DNA of 64,000 nt from Pyxicephalus adspersus (GCF_032062135.1 NC_092863.1:15778693-15842692); one strand, 5' to 3'. Numbered from the stretch's first letter, positions 22,113 through 33,469 are shown. Notes: generated from the letters alone by a model not told the origin. Numbers and translations are program-made.

Positions 22113-22905
22113 AGATCCCTGTGCATGTTCATATCTCCAACATGTAGGTGAATACGCCTGATCAAATCAATTTATATCTATTGGGCATCTGTACCACCTA
22201 CTAAGGATCTTATAAGATCTTTCCTGGTCTTTACTGGATCTGGACATATTATGAGTCAGGGTAAATGTTTTAGAGATTTGTTCCTGCTCCAGTAAAATTT
22301 CTATGTCTCTCACAATATTTAATAAAATGTGGAAGACCTGGTTTCAAAACATGTTATAAAAGTTGGTATATATAAGCAACCCCATGTGTCACTCTTTCTT
22401 TTTGTAAAATAGGTCGCTCAAATTCTGAGGGTGTTCTAAGAATTGAAGAAATCGGGTGCAAGGTCAAACTATAAGCCCTTATTTGATTTTAGGCCAACCA
22501 TGCAGAGCAATATATTTCACAGGCGATCTGAAGTTCTCCTAATAAAGGTATCTTTCCATTTTGTAAAATGTTTCTCATATATAGTTAGTCTTGTTTATTC
22601 CTGGATAAAAATTTAATTACATCACAGGCTGGAGGAAATTTGGAGTTATTAAAGAGGGGAGTTAGGGACCCGGTCTGGAGGATAATAGGTTCCGTTTAAG
22701 TAAGGAATCCCATTGGGATGGGACAATGGTTGTACCCAGGGTAAGTAGATAGATCACAAAAAGTCAAAGCCTCATCCAGAGCCACCCATAGTTTTTCCTC
22801 CCCATTTTTGGCCCAGTCTATCACTCTATGTAATATTGCTGCCATATAGTATATTTTAGGATCAGGGATAGCCAGTCCACCGATTTTCTCCTAGAGAGAA
22901 TTTGC

Positions 22906-23688
22906 TTATTTATACGTGCCCCCCCAAATAAACACATGTATTAATCTAAAGAGGCTTGGGAAAAAATTCTGTGTAAAAATAGTAGCAATAACAGTAGCAA
23001 TAAGGCCCAACCAGGACAGTCTAAACTCATTATATGAACAAAGTGCATTGGTAATAGTTGTAATTAGGGGCCCATAGTTTATGTCAGCCATCAGCGCAAT
23101 GTTGGAAGGTATTTTGATGCCTAGATATTTGGCTGAGTTTTCCTGCAATCTAAAAGAAACATTATTCCTTAGCTGTGAAAAATGGGTAGAGGATAACAAG
23201 ATGTTAAGAGCTTCTGTTTTGTCATAGTTCACTTTAAAGTTACTTAAGGCACCAAATCGGTGAAATTCTTTTAGGAGCACTGGGATAGAAAAATGTGGAG
23301 ATGTAACATATAGTAGGAGATCATATGCAAACAAGGCTAATTTACAGTCCAAGAGAAGACCATTAGCTCAGACTTTCGCTTGTGGTTCGCTGTAGAGAGC
23401 TTGTATTTTATTAAACATAGATGGGCCTATTCCCATTTGTAAAAGTGTTTCCTGCAGGAATATCCAATTCACTCAGTCGAACGCTTTTTCAGCGTGAACT
23501 GATAAAAAACACATGGGCATTGATGTTTTCTGAGCGTAGGTGATGAGAGAGACTGTTTTTAGGGTGTTATCCCTAGCTTTCCTCCCAATTGTGAACCCCA
23601 CTTGATCGTGATGTACAATGACCAGGATTAAAGATTTCAATCTGTTAGCTAAAAGTTTGAAATATATTCTGATGTCTAGATTAGTCAA
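22906..23688 (-). pseudogene. LINE reverse transcriptase core, broken
   Basis: The segment at 23688-23473 reads NLDIRIYFKLLANRLKSLI, HHDQVGFTIGRKARDNT and ends FLSVHAEKAFD. The segment at 23352-22906 reads LALFAYDLLLYVTSPHFS, NFKVNYDKTEALNI and SAKYLGIKIPS. These are RT motifs of the L1/Tx1 type. The catalytic FADD box is changed to FAYD, and in-frame stops separate the pieces, so the enzyme is dead. Confidence 0.88.
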
Positions 23689-24485
23689 GGAGATGGGTCT
23701 GTAATTACTGCATAACTAGGCATCTTTGCCCGGTTTTGGAAAAACTGTGATATGCGCTTCAAGAGATTGGGCAGGGAAACCACAATCTTTAAAGATACTA
23801 TTCAGCGTAGAAAGTAGGAAAGGCGAGATATTTTCCTGAAGAATTTTATAAAACCTGGGCCATCAGGTCCAGGGCTTTTCCCAGCTTTCAAGGAGGATAT
23901 ACAGGAGCTTAGCTCCATTTCTGTAAATGGTTCCTCTAATCACTGTTGGTCAGCTAAAGATATAGTGGTAAGGCATGGTAAGGCAGTGGCTTGTATATAT
24001 TCTTTAACCTTATTGCAGAATGCCTCCACAGACATATATCTGCATGTTTCCCTTTCAGATTAAGAAAATACAATATCAGTAGGATTGTACATTTTACCAT
24101 TTCTAGTGGATCTAATATATGGGATAGAAGTGGTGGAGAGCTCTAGCAGGTAATTTACTAGGCCTGTCCCCAAATTGATAGAACTTTTTTCTTTTCCTAT
24201 CTCTGAGTTTTAAAGAATATTCATCTAATATTGTCCTCAACTGTTGGCGGTGTTGGGACAGGACCATTAAGGTATCCGAGTCAGAGTTTTGTTTGTGTTT
24301 AGTTTCTAATTGTTAGATCGATTCAAGTAGCTGCCTAACAGTTGCTGCCTTTTCTCTTTTTAAACGAGAAGCATGTTTGATGAACTGACCTCTAAAAACA
24401 CATTTAAATGCTTCCCATTGGAATGGCATAGTGTAAAATCAGCTTTATGAATTTCCCAGAAATCCTTAAGAAGAACATGATTATG

Positions 24486-25690
24486 GTGATGAACTAGGTG
24501 AAAACAATGATGAAGAGTTTGAAATTGAAGAGGACTCTGTTGGTAAGGGATTTGATCAGCATGAGTTGAGTGATTTTGCACGTGATTTGGAACTATCAAA
24601 GAAGGCTTCAGAACTGCTAGCATCAAGACTGCTTGAGAAAAACTTACTTGAAAAAGGAACAAAGGTATCACACTTTCTAACTGACAGTAGCTTTGTATCT
24701 TGCCATAAGATACCTGGTTTATTGGAGGAATTGGGAATTCCAATCTATAACTCAACTGAATGGCGACTAATCATTGATAGCTCAAAGAGGAGCTTAAATT
24801 GTGTCCTCCTTCACAATGGCAATATATTTGGGTGAGTCCCAATTGGCCATTCAGTTTCTCTTTGTGAAGAATATGCAGACATAAAAAGAGTCATTGAGTT
24901 GTTGCAATATCACCAACACAATTGGGTCATCTATGTTGACCTTAAAATGGCATGCTTTCTTCTTGGTCAGCAACGCGGATACACCAGGTATTCCTGTTAT
25001 CTGTGCATGTGGGACAGCAGAGCTTGTGGGAGGCATTGGGTGGAAAGGAATTGGGCTCCAAGATCTGCCCTAAAACTAGGTGATCCAAATATTCTACATG
25101 AGCCCATTGTTGATAGAAAGAATAATATATTACCGCCCCTGCACATGAAACTGGGTCTGATGAAGCATTTCGTTAAAGCTTTGCAAAATGACGGAGACTG
25201 TTTCAAGTACCTCATTTTGGCATTTCCTAGTCATTTGAAAAAATAAAGGCCAGTGTGTTTGATGGTCCACAGATTCGGAAGCTCATCAAAGATGAACATT
25301 TTATCAGGAGAATATCAGAACTTGAAAAGAATGCTTGGTTATTATCCAAAGCCATTGTCAAGGACTTTCTTGGAAACAATTGGAAGCAAATAATTACACA
25401 AAATTTGTCCAGAAACTCTTGGAGAGCTACAAAATGCTTGGTTGCTTTATGAGCATCAAGGTGCATTTTCTGCATACCCATCTTTCTAACTTTCCGGAAA
25501 ACCTTGGTGCAGTCAGTGATGAGCAAGGTGAAAGATTCCACCAAGATTTGAAGGTCATGTAAGGATGGTATCAGGGTAGATGGGATGTGCATATGATGGC
25601 TGACTATTGTTAGAGCATTCAGCGGGATTGTCCTAACACTGAACACTCTAGGAAAAGCTATAAACCTAAATTTGTACCTTAACTGCTTAC
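24486..25690 (+). pseudogene. 3' part of the CACTG-transposon transposase-like gene
   Basis: It continues the gene cut by the LINE: an acidic stretch, then DLELSKKASELLASRLLEKN, FVSCHKIPGLLEELGIPIYN, WRLIIDSSKRSLNCVLLHNG, WVIYVDLKMACFLLGQQRGY, CYLCMWDSRACGRHWVER, LPPLHMKLGLMKHFVKAL, FDGPQIRKLI, PENLGAVSDEQGERFHQD, then MADYC and RDCPNTEHSRKSYKPKF. Acidic residues in IIDSS, YVDLK and DEQGE could be a DDE triad, by inference from spacing and conservation. Lesions are TGA at 24833-24835, frame shifts near 25245 and 25390, and stops at about 25559 and 25609. Confidence 0.85.
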
Positions 25691-25969
25691 CCGATTAATT
25701 TTCAAATGTTTTACAGTAAAAAGTGTCATAGAGTAACAATAAATCCTTTGTATGAACAAAAGAAATTTAAATAAACAGTACATTCAAGTTATTTCATAAT
25801 TTTTTCATTATGTGTAAAATTTGTATGTTTTTTTAACAAAAATGGAGGGTACCCTGTATCATAAAAACTGGATGTGATAGCAAAAAACGGGGTCATTTCT
25901 GGATTCACCACCCAAAAATTAGTAAAAAAACAAGTGTAAGATCTAACTCAAAAAATGCGTTCCCCAGTG
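25691..25969. other. 3' non-coding end of the CACTG transposon
   Basis: AT-rich sequence between the last conserved codons and the right terminal repeat, with an AATAAA at about 25738. No gene. Confidence 0.6.
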
Positions 25970-26069
25970 TTATCCAATAAATTGCTGGTTGGTAGAAAGG
26001 AGCACTTTCACAATGATGGTCAGTATGGTAAGGGCATCTCTACATTGGTGGCAAGTTTTTTGCCCTTTT

Positions 26070-26620
26070 CAACATTTCATATTGATAATTGTAAAGTTAT
26101 GCACTTGGGGGCTAACACATTTGGGGGAGTGAGAAATAGAAAAGAATCTGGGGGTTCTGGTAGATCTTAGACGTAATAACAGCATTCAATTCCAAGTTGA
26201 ATCTAAAGCTAGCAAAGTATTTTCTTGTATTAAAAGAGGAATAGACTGTAGAGATTGAGACATTATCCTGCCCCTGTACAAAGCATTGGTCAGACCTCAT
26301 CTGCAATATGCAGTGCAGTTTTGGGCAACAGTTCACAAAAAGGACATTGTGAAATTGGAGTGCAGAGAAGGGCAACTAAACTAATAAAGGAATGGAGGAG
26401 CTCAGCTATGAAGAGAGATTAGCTGAACTGAATCTATTCACGCATAGGGGGGATATAATCACGCTTTATAAATTTATAATTGGTCCATATAGAGAACTCC
26501 ACAATTATTCACTTTAAGATCGTTTCAAAGAACAAAGGGCACTCTTTGCGTCTGGAAAAAAGTTTAAACTCCGGAAAGGAAGGGATTCTTCACTGTAAGG
26601 TCTGTGATAATGGGGTAATA
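26070..26620 (+). mobile_element. CR1-like LINE fragment, copy 1, inside the array
   Basis: Discontinuous frames give [31 protein letters not shown] (here [30 protein letters not shown] in pieces) and [12 protein letters not shown], then RGDIITLYKF. These are hallmarks of the C-terminal RT end of CR1/jockey-type LINEs. Stops and indels break it. The 5' junction with the array is the same as in copy 2. Confidence 0.75.
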
Positions 26621-26959
26621 GGTAAGGGGAACCTTCATGTTGGTGGATAGTAGAAAAGGGACCTTTACATTGGTGGTAGGTAGGAAAGAGCACCCTCCTA
26701 TTTGTGGTCAGCAGAAAAGGGCATTTTGATGTTGATGGTCAGTAGAGAAAGCATCCATACACTGGTGGTCAGTTTATTGTCCTTCACATTCATAGTCAGT
26801 AGAAAAGATCACCCTTACATTAGTGGTCAGTTTAATGCCTATTATGGAGGTAGTCAATGGAAGAGAGCACCTTCACATTGATGGACAATAGAGAAGGGCA
26901 TCTTTCCATTGGTGGTCATTAGAAAAGGGCACCTTTACATTGGTGATTAGTAGAAATAA

Positions 26960-27085
26960 GCACATTTGTTAGCAAATGTTTTCATTGCTGGCTTGGATCC
27001 CTTCCAGGTTTGCTGGATCACCCAGCTTCACTAATGAAAGTGTATTCTATCCAGCCCTGGACCTTTAATAAATCAGGCCCATTTT
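26960..27085. mobile_element. Half of a foldback MITE inside the array
   Basis: It contains TTCCAGGTTTGCTGGATCAC, CCAGCTTCACTAATGAAAGT and CCTTTAATAAATCAGGCCCA, matching the right half of the foldback elements at 33943 and 59866. The left half is missing. Confidence 0.65.
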
Positions 27086-27488
27086 GTTGGTAATCCATTG
27101 AAAGGGGCACCTTTACATTGGTAGTCAGTTAGTTATTCATTACACTAGTAATCTATAGAAAAGGGCACTTTCACACTGATAGTCAGCTTGTTATGCAATA
27201 CATTGGTCAGTAGAAAAAGGTATCCTTATATTAGTGATTGGTATAAAAGGGCACCTTCACCTTGATAGCCAGGAGAAAAAGGGAACAGTTACAATGGTGG
27301 TTGGTAGAAAAGGGCTCCCTTTTCATTAGTGGTCATTTTATTGCCCACTGCATTAGCAGTTAGTAGAAAATGGCATCTTCACGTTGATGTTCAGTGGAAA
27401 AATGGGCACCTTTACATAGGTGGTCGGTATAAATGGGCACCCTTACATTGGTGGTCAGAAGAAAATGGCATTTTTACATTGATGGTTC

Positions 27489-27560
27489 ATCGGTGTAAAG
27501 GTGCCCTTTTCTAGTGACCATAAACACAAAGGTACCCTTTTCTACCAACTACCAATGTAT
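27489..27560 (-). repeat. Inverted units inside the 27/31-bp array
   Basis: The plus strand reads GTAAAGGTGCCCTTTTCTAG and AAAGGTACCCTTTTCTACCA, then ACTACCAATGTA: two reverse-complemented units bounded on both sides by forward ones. Confidence 0.85.
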
Positions 27561-28556
27561 TGAACAATGCTAGTTGGTAGAAATGGGCACGATTACATTG
27601 GTGGTCAGTAGAAAAAAGACACCTTTACATTGGTTATCAGTAGAATAGGGCACTCTTACATTGGTGGTTGGTGGAAAAGGGCACCTTTTCATGGATAGTC
27701 AGTTTATTGCCCTTTATATTGGTGGTTAATTAAAATGGGGCAGCTTTACATTGATGGTCAGTTAAAAAAGGGCACTTTCATTTTGACAGTCATTAGATAA
27801 AGAGCATCTTTACATTGACGATTCAATTTATTGCCTTCACCTCACAATTCACCTTGATAGTCTTTTGATAGTCTTTAGAAAAGGTAACCTTTGCATTGGT
27901 GGTCAGTTTATATTCTCTTATGTTAGTAAATGGTAGGAAAGTGCACCCCCATGTTGATAGTAGTAGAAAAAGAAATTTTAACATTGGTGGTCAGTTTATT
28001 GCTCTTTACATTGGTTCTGAATAGAAAAGGGCACCCATACATTGATGGTGGCTAGAAAAGGCCCTATTACATTGATGCCTGGTAGAATACGGCACTTTCA
28101 AGTTTATGGTCAGTAGAAAAAGCATATTTAAATTGCTGGTCAGTTTATTTTCCCTTTACATTTGTAGTGGATAGAAGAGGGCTTTGGTAACCAGTAAAAA
28201 AGGAAACCTTCACATTGTTGGTCTGTAGAACAGGGAACCTTTACATTGGTAATTAGTTTATTATCCATTGAATAAGTAGCCAGTAGAAAAGGGCACTTTC
28301 ACATTGGGCGTTGGTAGAAAAGGGCACCCTTACATTGGTGGTAAGTTTATCTATTGCATTGGTGGCCAGTAGAAAAAGGGCATCTTTACAATGATGGAGT
28401 ATTGCCCTTTACATTGGTGTCAATAGAAATAGGCACCTTTACATTGGTGGTCAGTTTTTTATGCATTACATTGCTGGTTGTTGGGAAAAGGAACACCTTC
28501 AAATTGATGGTCAGTATGAAAAGGGCATCTGTACATTGGTGGCCAGTTTTTTGCCC

Positions 28557-29226
28557 TTTTCAAAATTTCATATTGATGAATATAAAGTTATGGACTTGGG
28601 GGCTAACAATATGCATGCTTCATACTGTCCGGGGGGAATACATTTGGGGAGTCAAAAATGGAAAAGGATCAGAGGGTTCTGGTAGATGATTGACTTAATA
28701 ATAGCATGCAATGTCACTTTCTTGTGTTAAAGGAGGAATAAATGTAAAAATATATAATTGGTCCATATAGANNNNNNNNNNNNNNNNNNNNNNNNNNNNN
28801 NNNNNNNNNNNNNNNNNNNNNNNNNNNNNNNNNNNNNNNNNNNNNNNNNNNNNNNNNNNNNNNNNNNNNNNNNNNNNNNNNNNNNNNNNNNNNNNGAGTG
28901 AAGTCATGATGCCAGAACCTGCCCACTCTCTCACTGTAAGTCTGAGCCTATTATGGGAGAATGGGGACCTCTGACATGGAGAACCCTTTTCCCAATTTTT
29001 CACTTTACAGTCATTACAAAGTACATGAGGGCACTCTGTGTCTAGAGGAAAAGAAAGCTAATGTAGGGATCCTTCACAGTAAGTTATGTGAAAATGTGGT
29101 ATAGGCTCCCTCAAGAAGTAGTGTCAGCACCTACTAAGATTGCTTTAGGAAAAAGCTGGATGCTTTTCTAGAAGCACATAATACAACTGGGTATTGAAGG
29201 TTTTTCAACCTGACTATGTAACTAAG
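28557..29226 (+). mobile_element. CR1-like LINE fragment, copy 2, containing the assembly gap
   Basis: It starts with the same array-LINE junction as copy 1 (TTTGCCCTTTTCAA, then TTTCATATTGAT and AAAGTTATG). It lacks the middle seen in copy 1 (TAAATG runs straight to TATAATTGGTCCATATAG) and extends further 3' through TGGTATAGGCTCCCTCAAGA to TTCAACCTGACTATGTAACT. Confidence 0.7.
28772..28895. other. Assembly gap (124 N)
   Basis: A run of undetermined bases inside LINE copy 2. The frames crossing it (28695-29003) are meaningless. Confidence 1.
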
Positions 29227-30385
29227 TGACATTGATGGTCAGTAGAAAAGGGCACTTTCATGTTGTTGGTCAGTTTATTGCCCTTTATATTTGTAGTTGG
29301 TAGAAAAGGCCAAACTTACTTTGGTGGTCAGTTTATTTACTATTTTGTTGGTAGTTGGTAGAAAAGGTCACTTTCCTGCTGATTATCAGTAGAAAAGGCA
29401 CCCTCACGCTGATGGGCCTTAAAAAATGACATCTTTACATTGGTTATCAATAGAAAAGGGGAACCTTCATGTTGTTGGACAGTAGAAAAGTGACCTTTAC
29501 ATTGGTAGTGGGTAGGAAAGGGCACCGTTACATTGGTGATTGGTAGCAAAAGGCACCCTTATATTTGTGGTCAGCAGAAAAGGGCACTTTCATGTTGATG
29601 AAGCAAGCCTACATTGGTGATCAGTTTATTGCCCTTTACATTGGTAATCAGTAGAAAAAGGCACCCTTACATTAGTGGTCAGTTTATTATCCATTACATT
29701 GGTGGTTAGTACAAAAAGAGCATCTTTACATTGATGGTCAATAGAAAAGGGGCACGTTCATGTTGATAATCAGTAAAAAATGGCACTCTTACATTGGGTA
29801 TTTGTAGAAAAGGGTACTTTCTTGTTAATGATCAGTAGAAAAAGAGCATCTTTACATTAGTAGTGAATTTGTTGGCCTTTATATTAGTAGCTGGTAGAAA
29901 TGGGCATCTTTCTATTTTTGTTTAATAGGAACATGCATGTTTTATTTGGCAGTCATTTTATTGCCCATTGCAATAGTAGTCAGTAGAAAATGGCACCCTC
30001 ACATTGGTGGTCATTTACATTGCCCAAAACTATCACATTGGTGGTCATAAAAGCAGAAAAAGATGGAAAGCAAAAATCTGTTAAATTCACTTTTTACATT
30101 CATCAATAGGACATAGACCAACATTACCAACAACAGGAAGAGTACCTGTTTGTCATTGTACATAAAATGTGCTGCTCCTGAGCTCAATGTTTTACCTAAT
30201 ACATAAACACATAAATAATTTGATCGCTGGCCACTATGAACATTTGGGCAAATGTTCTTTGAGATATCAGCAACAGCAACATGGCCATTTGTAGGCAAAA
30301 TATGGCCCGGGGCAAAAATAAAGTGGGGGGGGGGGCAAAATTCACTTTTCAGCTTCCTGCAGGAAACCTGTGTAATTCATCTAGA

Positions 30386-30620
30386 CTTGGTGGCTCAGTG
30401 GTTAACACTGTGGCCTTTTATAGCGCAGGCCAGGACACTATCTGCATGAAGTTTGCAGGTTCTCCCAGTGTTTCCGTGGGTTTCCTGGATAAACATATGA
30501 CTATGGTAGAGACATTAGATTATAAGCTCCTTTGAGGGACAGTTAGTGACATGACAATGGACTTTGTACAGGACTGCGTAATGTGTTGGCGCTATATAAA
30601 TACTGTGTAATAATAATTTA
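30386..30620 (+). mobile_element. tRNA-like SINE, internally deleted
   Basis: Starts TTGGTGGCTCAGTGGTTAAC and continues GCATGAAGTTTGCAGGTTCT, then AGATTATAAGCTCCTTTGAG and GGACTTTGTACAGGACTGCG, ending TATATAAATACTGTGTAATA. The middle section is shorter than in the 18701-19040 copy. Confidence 0.75.
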
Positions 30621-31277
30621 TTGAAACATTCCCTTGTGCATGAATTTCCTGCGAAAATACCGAAAGCTCCTGCTCTCTCCTTGTGCAGAGTGACTGGTCT
30701 TGTATCTGCCTTTTATGATTTCCTGTAGTCTATAGTGAGTGGGTCTGCTGAATAACTCCCATATGCCTTGTGCAGCACAGTGATATCTTCCCTGCTACTT
30801 TTACAAGTATGTTTGCAAAGGCACTGGTGATCTCTGGTTCCGCATTAAGTTAATATATGTTCAACATTAGCATTTAAAGAAGAAACAGTGTATAAAATAC
30901 TTACCTAGTCTTATCAAAATGCCATTTTGCTGTTTGGCATTGAATGCCTTGCAAGGTTGCCTGGTGAGAACTCTGACCAATCAACTCCATTACCTAAGGA
31001 GCCCTTAAGCTGTTACAATCCAAAGTGGCTTTTGTAGGAGACACTGTCACCTCACCCATTCATGTTTAAAATGACAATGTCTTTCCTTAGGTGCCACTTC
31101 GCAGCAACTTCGCAGCATTTTCAATTCAAACCCCTATGGTTTCATATTGAGATGACCAACAAACTTTTATAGATGTGATAGACATCTATAAACCTGTATT
31201 TAACCTTGCACTGTCTATAAATTTCCTTTAACCAAACTTTAAATTTATAAATTTAATAAAAACATTTAATGTTATTG

Positions 31278-31278
<1 letters not shown>
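30621..31278. other. Intergenic, nothing recognised
   Basis: No frame with family resemblance and no inverted-repeat element was seen. Confidence 0.45.

Positions 31279-31323
<45 letters not shown>
31279..31323. repeat. (AT)n microsatellite
   Basis: About 21-22 uninterrupted AT dinucleotides. Confidence 0.97.
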
Positions 31324-31324
<1 letters not shown>

Positions 31325-31784
31325 CAAAAACAAGTCCCCAAGTGAGCCTGTGGTTGCAGTGTTATAAAATCAGGTTTCTTCAGCTGGTCATGTTTAGGTT
31401 CACCAATGTTATGTGCCCAAGAATGAGGCCAGGTGACTATCTGAATATACTGAATGACCAGGTTTTTCCATCAATGGATTTTTATCTTTTCTGATAGCAT
31501 GGAAATATTTAAATATAGCAATGACAGGTTCCATTGGGCTCAGATTGTGAAACAGTGGTTTAGGGAGCAATGAGACCTCACATGGATTTCCAACCAATCA
31601 AATGTAAAGAAGTCCAAAACTTAAACCTATTGACAATCTTTGAGATGTGCTGGAGAAGACTTTTCACAGTGGTCTGACTCTCTAATTATCAATACAAGAT
31701 GATATAATTGCAACTCTGGATAGATACAAAAAATGTTGTGACATTGCAAAAATTGAGCCTTATTACAGCTCTCCACGACCAGAT

Positions 31785-31910
31785 AAGATAGACTATCATG
31801 GGAGAGCATTGGGGATCCAGCAAACCTGAAAAGGATTTCCTAAAAATCACTAACTATTAGTTTGCTGGATCCCCAAGGTACTCCCATGATAGTCAATTTT
31901 CCCCAGTCTT
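31785..31910. mobile_element. Foldback MITE, ACTATCATGGGA variant
   Basis: GACTATCATGGGAGAGCATT and GGGGATCCAGCAAACC on the left face GGTTTGCTGGATCCCC-like (AGTTTGCTGGATCCCCAAGG) and TACTCCCATGATAGTC on the right. This is a long imperfect palindrome with a short AT-rich loop. It is a sister of 63540-63680. Confidence 0.75.
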
Positions 31911-32630
31911 GCAGGCCTACTCTCTTACTAACTGACTAGTGCATGACAAAGAAAAACTCACACCCTGGACAACTGAGACTGGTTTCTATCTGCATATTGA
32001 AGGTCTGCTCATTTTAGCCTCCAGAGGTGTTAAGCAGGAAATTCAATGTTCAGATGCCTGAAGCTGAATGCTACTAATTGTAAATGGTAGTGAAATAGCT
32101 TAAGCTGCTTTCAGACATCTACATTATAATGTAATGCATTCTAAAAGTCCTGTTTACCCTGTCTATGGGGCTGATTCCTGGAAAACACAAGGATATGAAT
32201 TGAACAAATGGAAAACATTGCTAAGGACACCAGACTCCAACCACATAAACCACACCAATGTGTTAATGTAGTCTGGATCCTAACCACACGATTTCACCAA
32301 AGCGTATTAAACTTGACAAACAGTTCTAAAATTGCCTTAATTGGATTGGGAGCAAAGTTAAATGACATATAGGCAGCATAAATGGACAGGCTGCACACCC
32401 TACAATACTTTTTAAAAAATCAAATTAACCTTTTTGTGGGCTTTGCAGTATGTTAAAAGCTAGGTCTGTTGGGCTTCATTTTAAATGCCACCATTGCAAT
32501 AGTATTTATGTTTCTACAACAATTAGATGCAAATGGGCCCCAAACTTTTGGATTAAATTTGACTTTTTTTAACATATTTAAAGAGAGATTGGATCTTCAT
32601 TCAGCAGTGCCAACATATGAAGAGTTATAT
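31911..32630. other. Intergenic, nothing recognised
   Basis: AT-rich and without a supported feature. The 125-codon frame at 32469-32846 runs into a hAT repeat and was not accepted as a gene. Confidence 0.45.
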
Positions 32631-32745
32631 CAGTGTTTCTCAACCTTTTTAACATTGGAGAAACCTTCAAATATTTTTTTTAAGTCTTCAGGGAACCACT
32701 CCTATAATTACTATATCTACTGCTCACAGTGTATAAGTGTGGTGG
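32631..32745 (+). mobile_element. hAT-type MITE, left end only
   Basis: Starts CAGTGTTTCTCAACCTTTTT, a typical hAT terminus, and continues into GGGAACCACTCCTATAATTA. No matching right end was found. Confidence 0.5.
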
Positions 32746-33282
32746 ACGGTATAAAAAAAAATGCCACTTACATAGCAAAAATACCAAGTTATATATTGGA
32801 ATACAAAAAAAAAAAAACAGTTGTTCATTGCTTAGAATATCAATAAACGTAAGTACACCCTTGACTCTATAAGTTTTACCGCCCTCTTAGCAGAAATCAC
32901 TTTCTAGGCATTTTGCTTTTTAGGCATTTTGCCTAACTTCCCTCCAGTATTTCACATTTGACCTGTGAAATGTCTTCAGAAACAATAGGTTTGTGGGATT
33001 TTTTTTCATAAACTTCCTGTTTAAAATGACCACACAACTTTTTTTGGGACTCAGAACAGGACTTTTACTAGTTCCATCTATAACCCGAAATGTATTTCTT
33101 TCCTTGGTAGATTTGCTTGTATGCTTCCTATTAATAATGAGTTGAAACAGAACCCGCATGACTCACCTATCCATGTTCCTTCGTAGGGCATTGTTATCTT
33201 CCTTCTTTTACTCGAGACGATCTTTGGCTGTCTTGTTTGACCATGCTAAAATGACTTAACTCCCATGTAGACATGCTGGAGT

Positions 33283-33469
33283 TTATTCATCCCAAACAAA
33301 TGTAAGGAAAGCCAGGATTGCCAGGTTTCTGCATGCACAGCTCAGCTTTTTTTTACTTTTCCCTGGCGCGATCAGGGAGGTAAGATTTTTTTGCAGAAGA
33401 GTCATTGTCTGTTCCTTTCTGCCTACCTGATCCCGTATTTTGTAAAGTGGGACTTTATTTCCACTTTAA
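33283..33469. mobile_element. Partial MITE of the TTCCACTTTAA family
   Basis: It shares AAGCCAGGATT, CTGCA...CTCAGC, GATCAG, GGTAA, CTGATCC and the end TTCCACTTTAAC with the right half of the element at 41595-41908. Confidence 0.55.

Larger units (their letters stand above)
21404..24469 (-). mobile_element. 5'-truncated L1/Tx1-type LINE, minus strand
   Basis: It is flanked by a perfect 16-bp target duplication, GAAGAACATGATTATG (21388-21403 and 24470-24485). Minus-strand frames give, in order, GQFIKHASRLKREKAATVRQ (about 24390-24330), the RT core and an L1-style C terminus. No endonuclease region is present, so it is truncated at its 5' end. It ends at the low-coordinate side without a long A-tail. 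The element is heavily mutated. Confidence 0.88.
20099..25969 (+). mobile_element. DNA transposon with CACTG termini, carrying a decayed transposase gene and two nested insertions
   Basis: The left end CACTGCGGAACAATTT and the complemented right end CACTGGGGAACGCATTT are inverted repeats (10 of the first 11 bases match). TTA flanks both sides (20096-20098 and 25970-25972). Removing 20099-25969 and one TTA joins CAGTTTATTA to TCCAATAAATTGCTGGTT. This fits intact array units elsewhere (CAGTTTATTATCCATTACAT at about 29689), so the insertion boundaries are firm. Without the nested LINE and MITE the element would be about 2.2 kb. CACTG ends with a 3-bp duplication point to the CACTA/Chapaev (CMC) group, by inference. 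Confidence 0.85.
25970..30057. repeat. Right part of the 27/31-bp minisatellite
   Basis: The same units as 19331-20098 run for about 4 kb. They are interrupted by two related LINE fragments, half of a foldback MITE and a pair of inverted units. Some units have degenerated strongly. Frames within it are chance readings. Confidence 0.9.

Noticed and set aside
28695..29003. Frames crossing the N run
   Set aside because: They contain unknown residues and LINE debris.
32469..32846. 125-codon plus frame with a hydrophobic start
   Set aside because: Its second half runs into a hAT terminus (CAGTGTTTCTCAACC). There is no family match or splice support.
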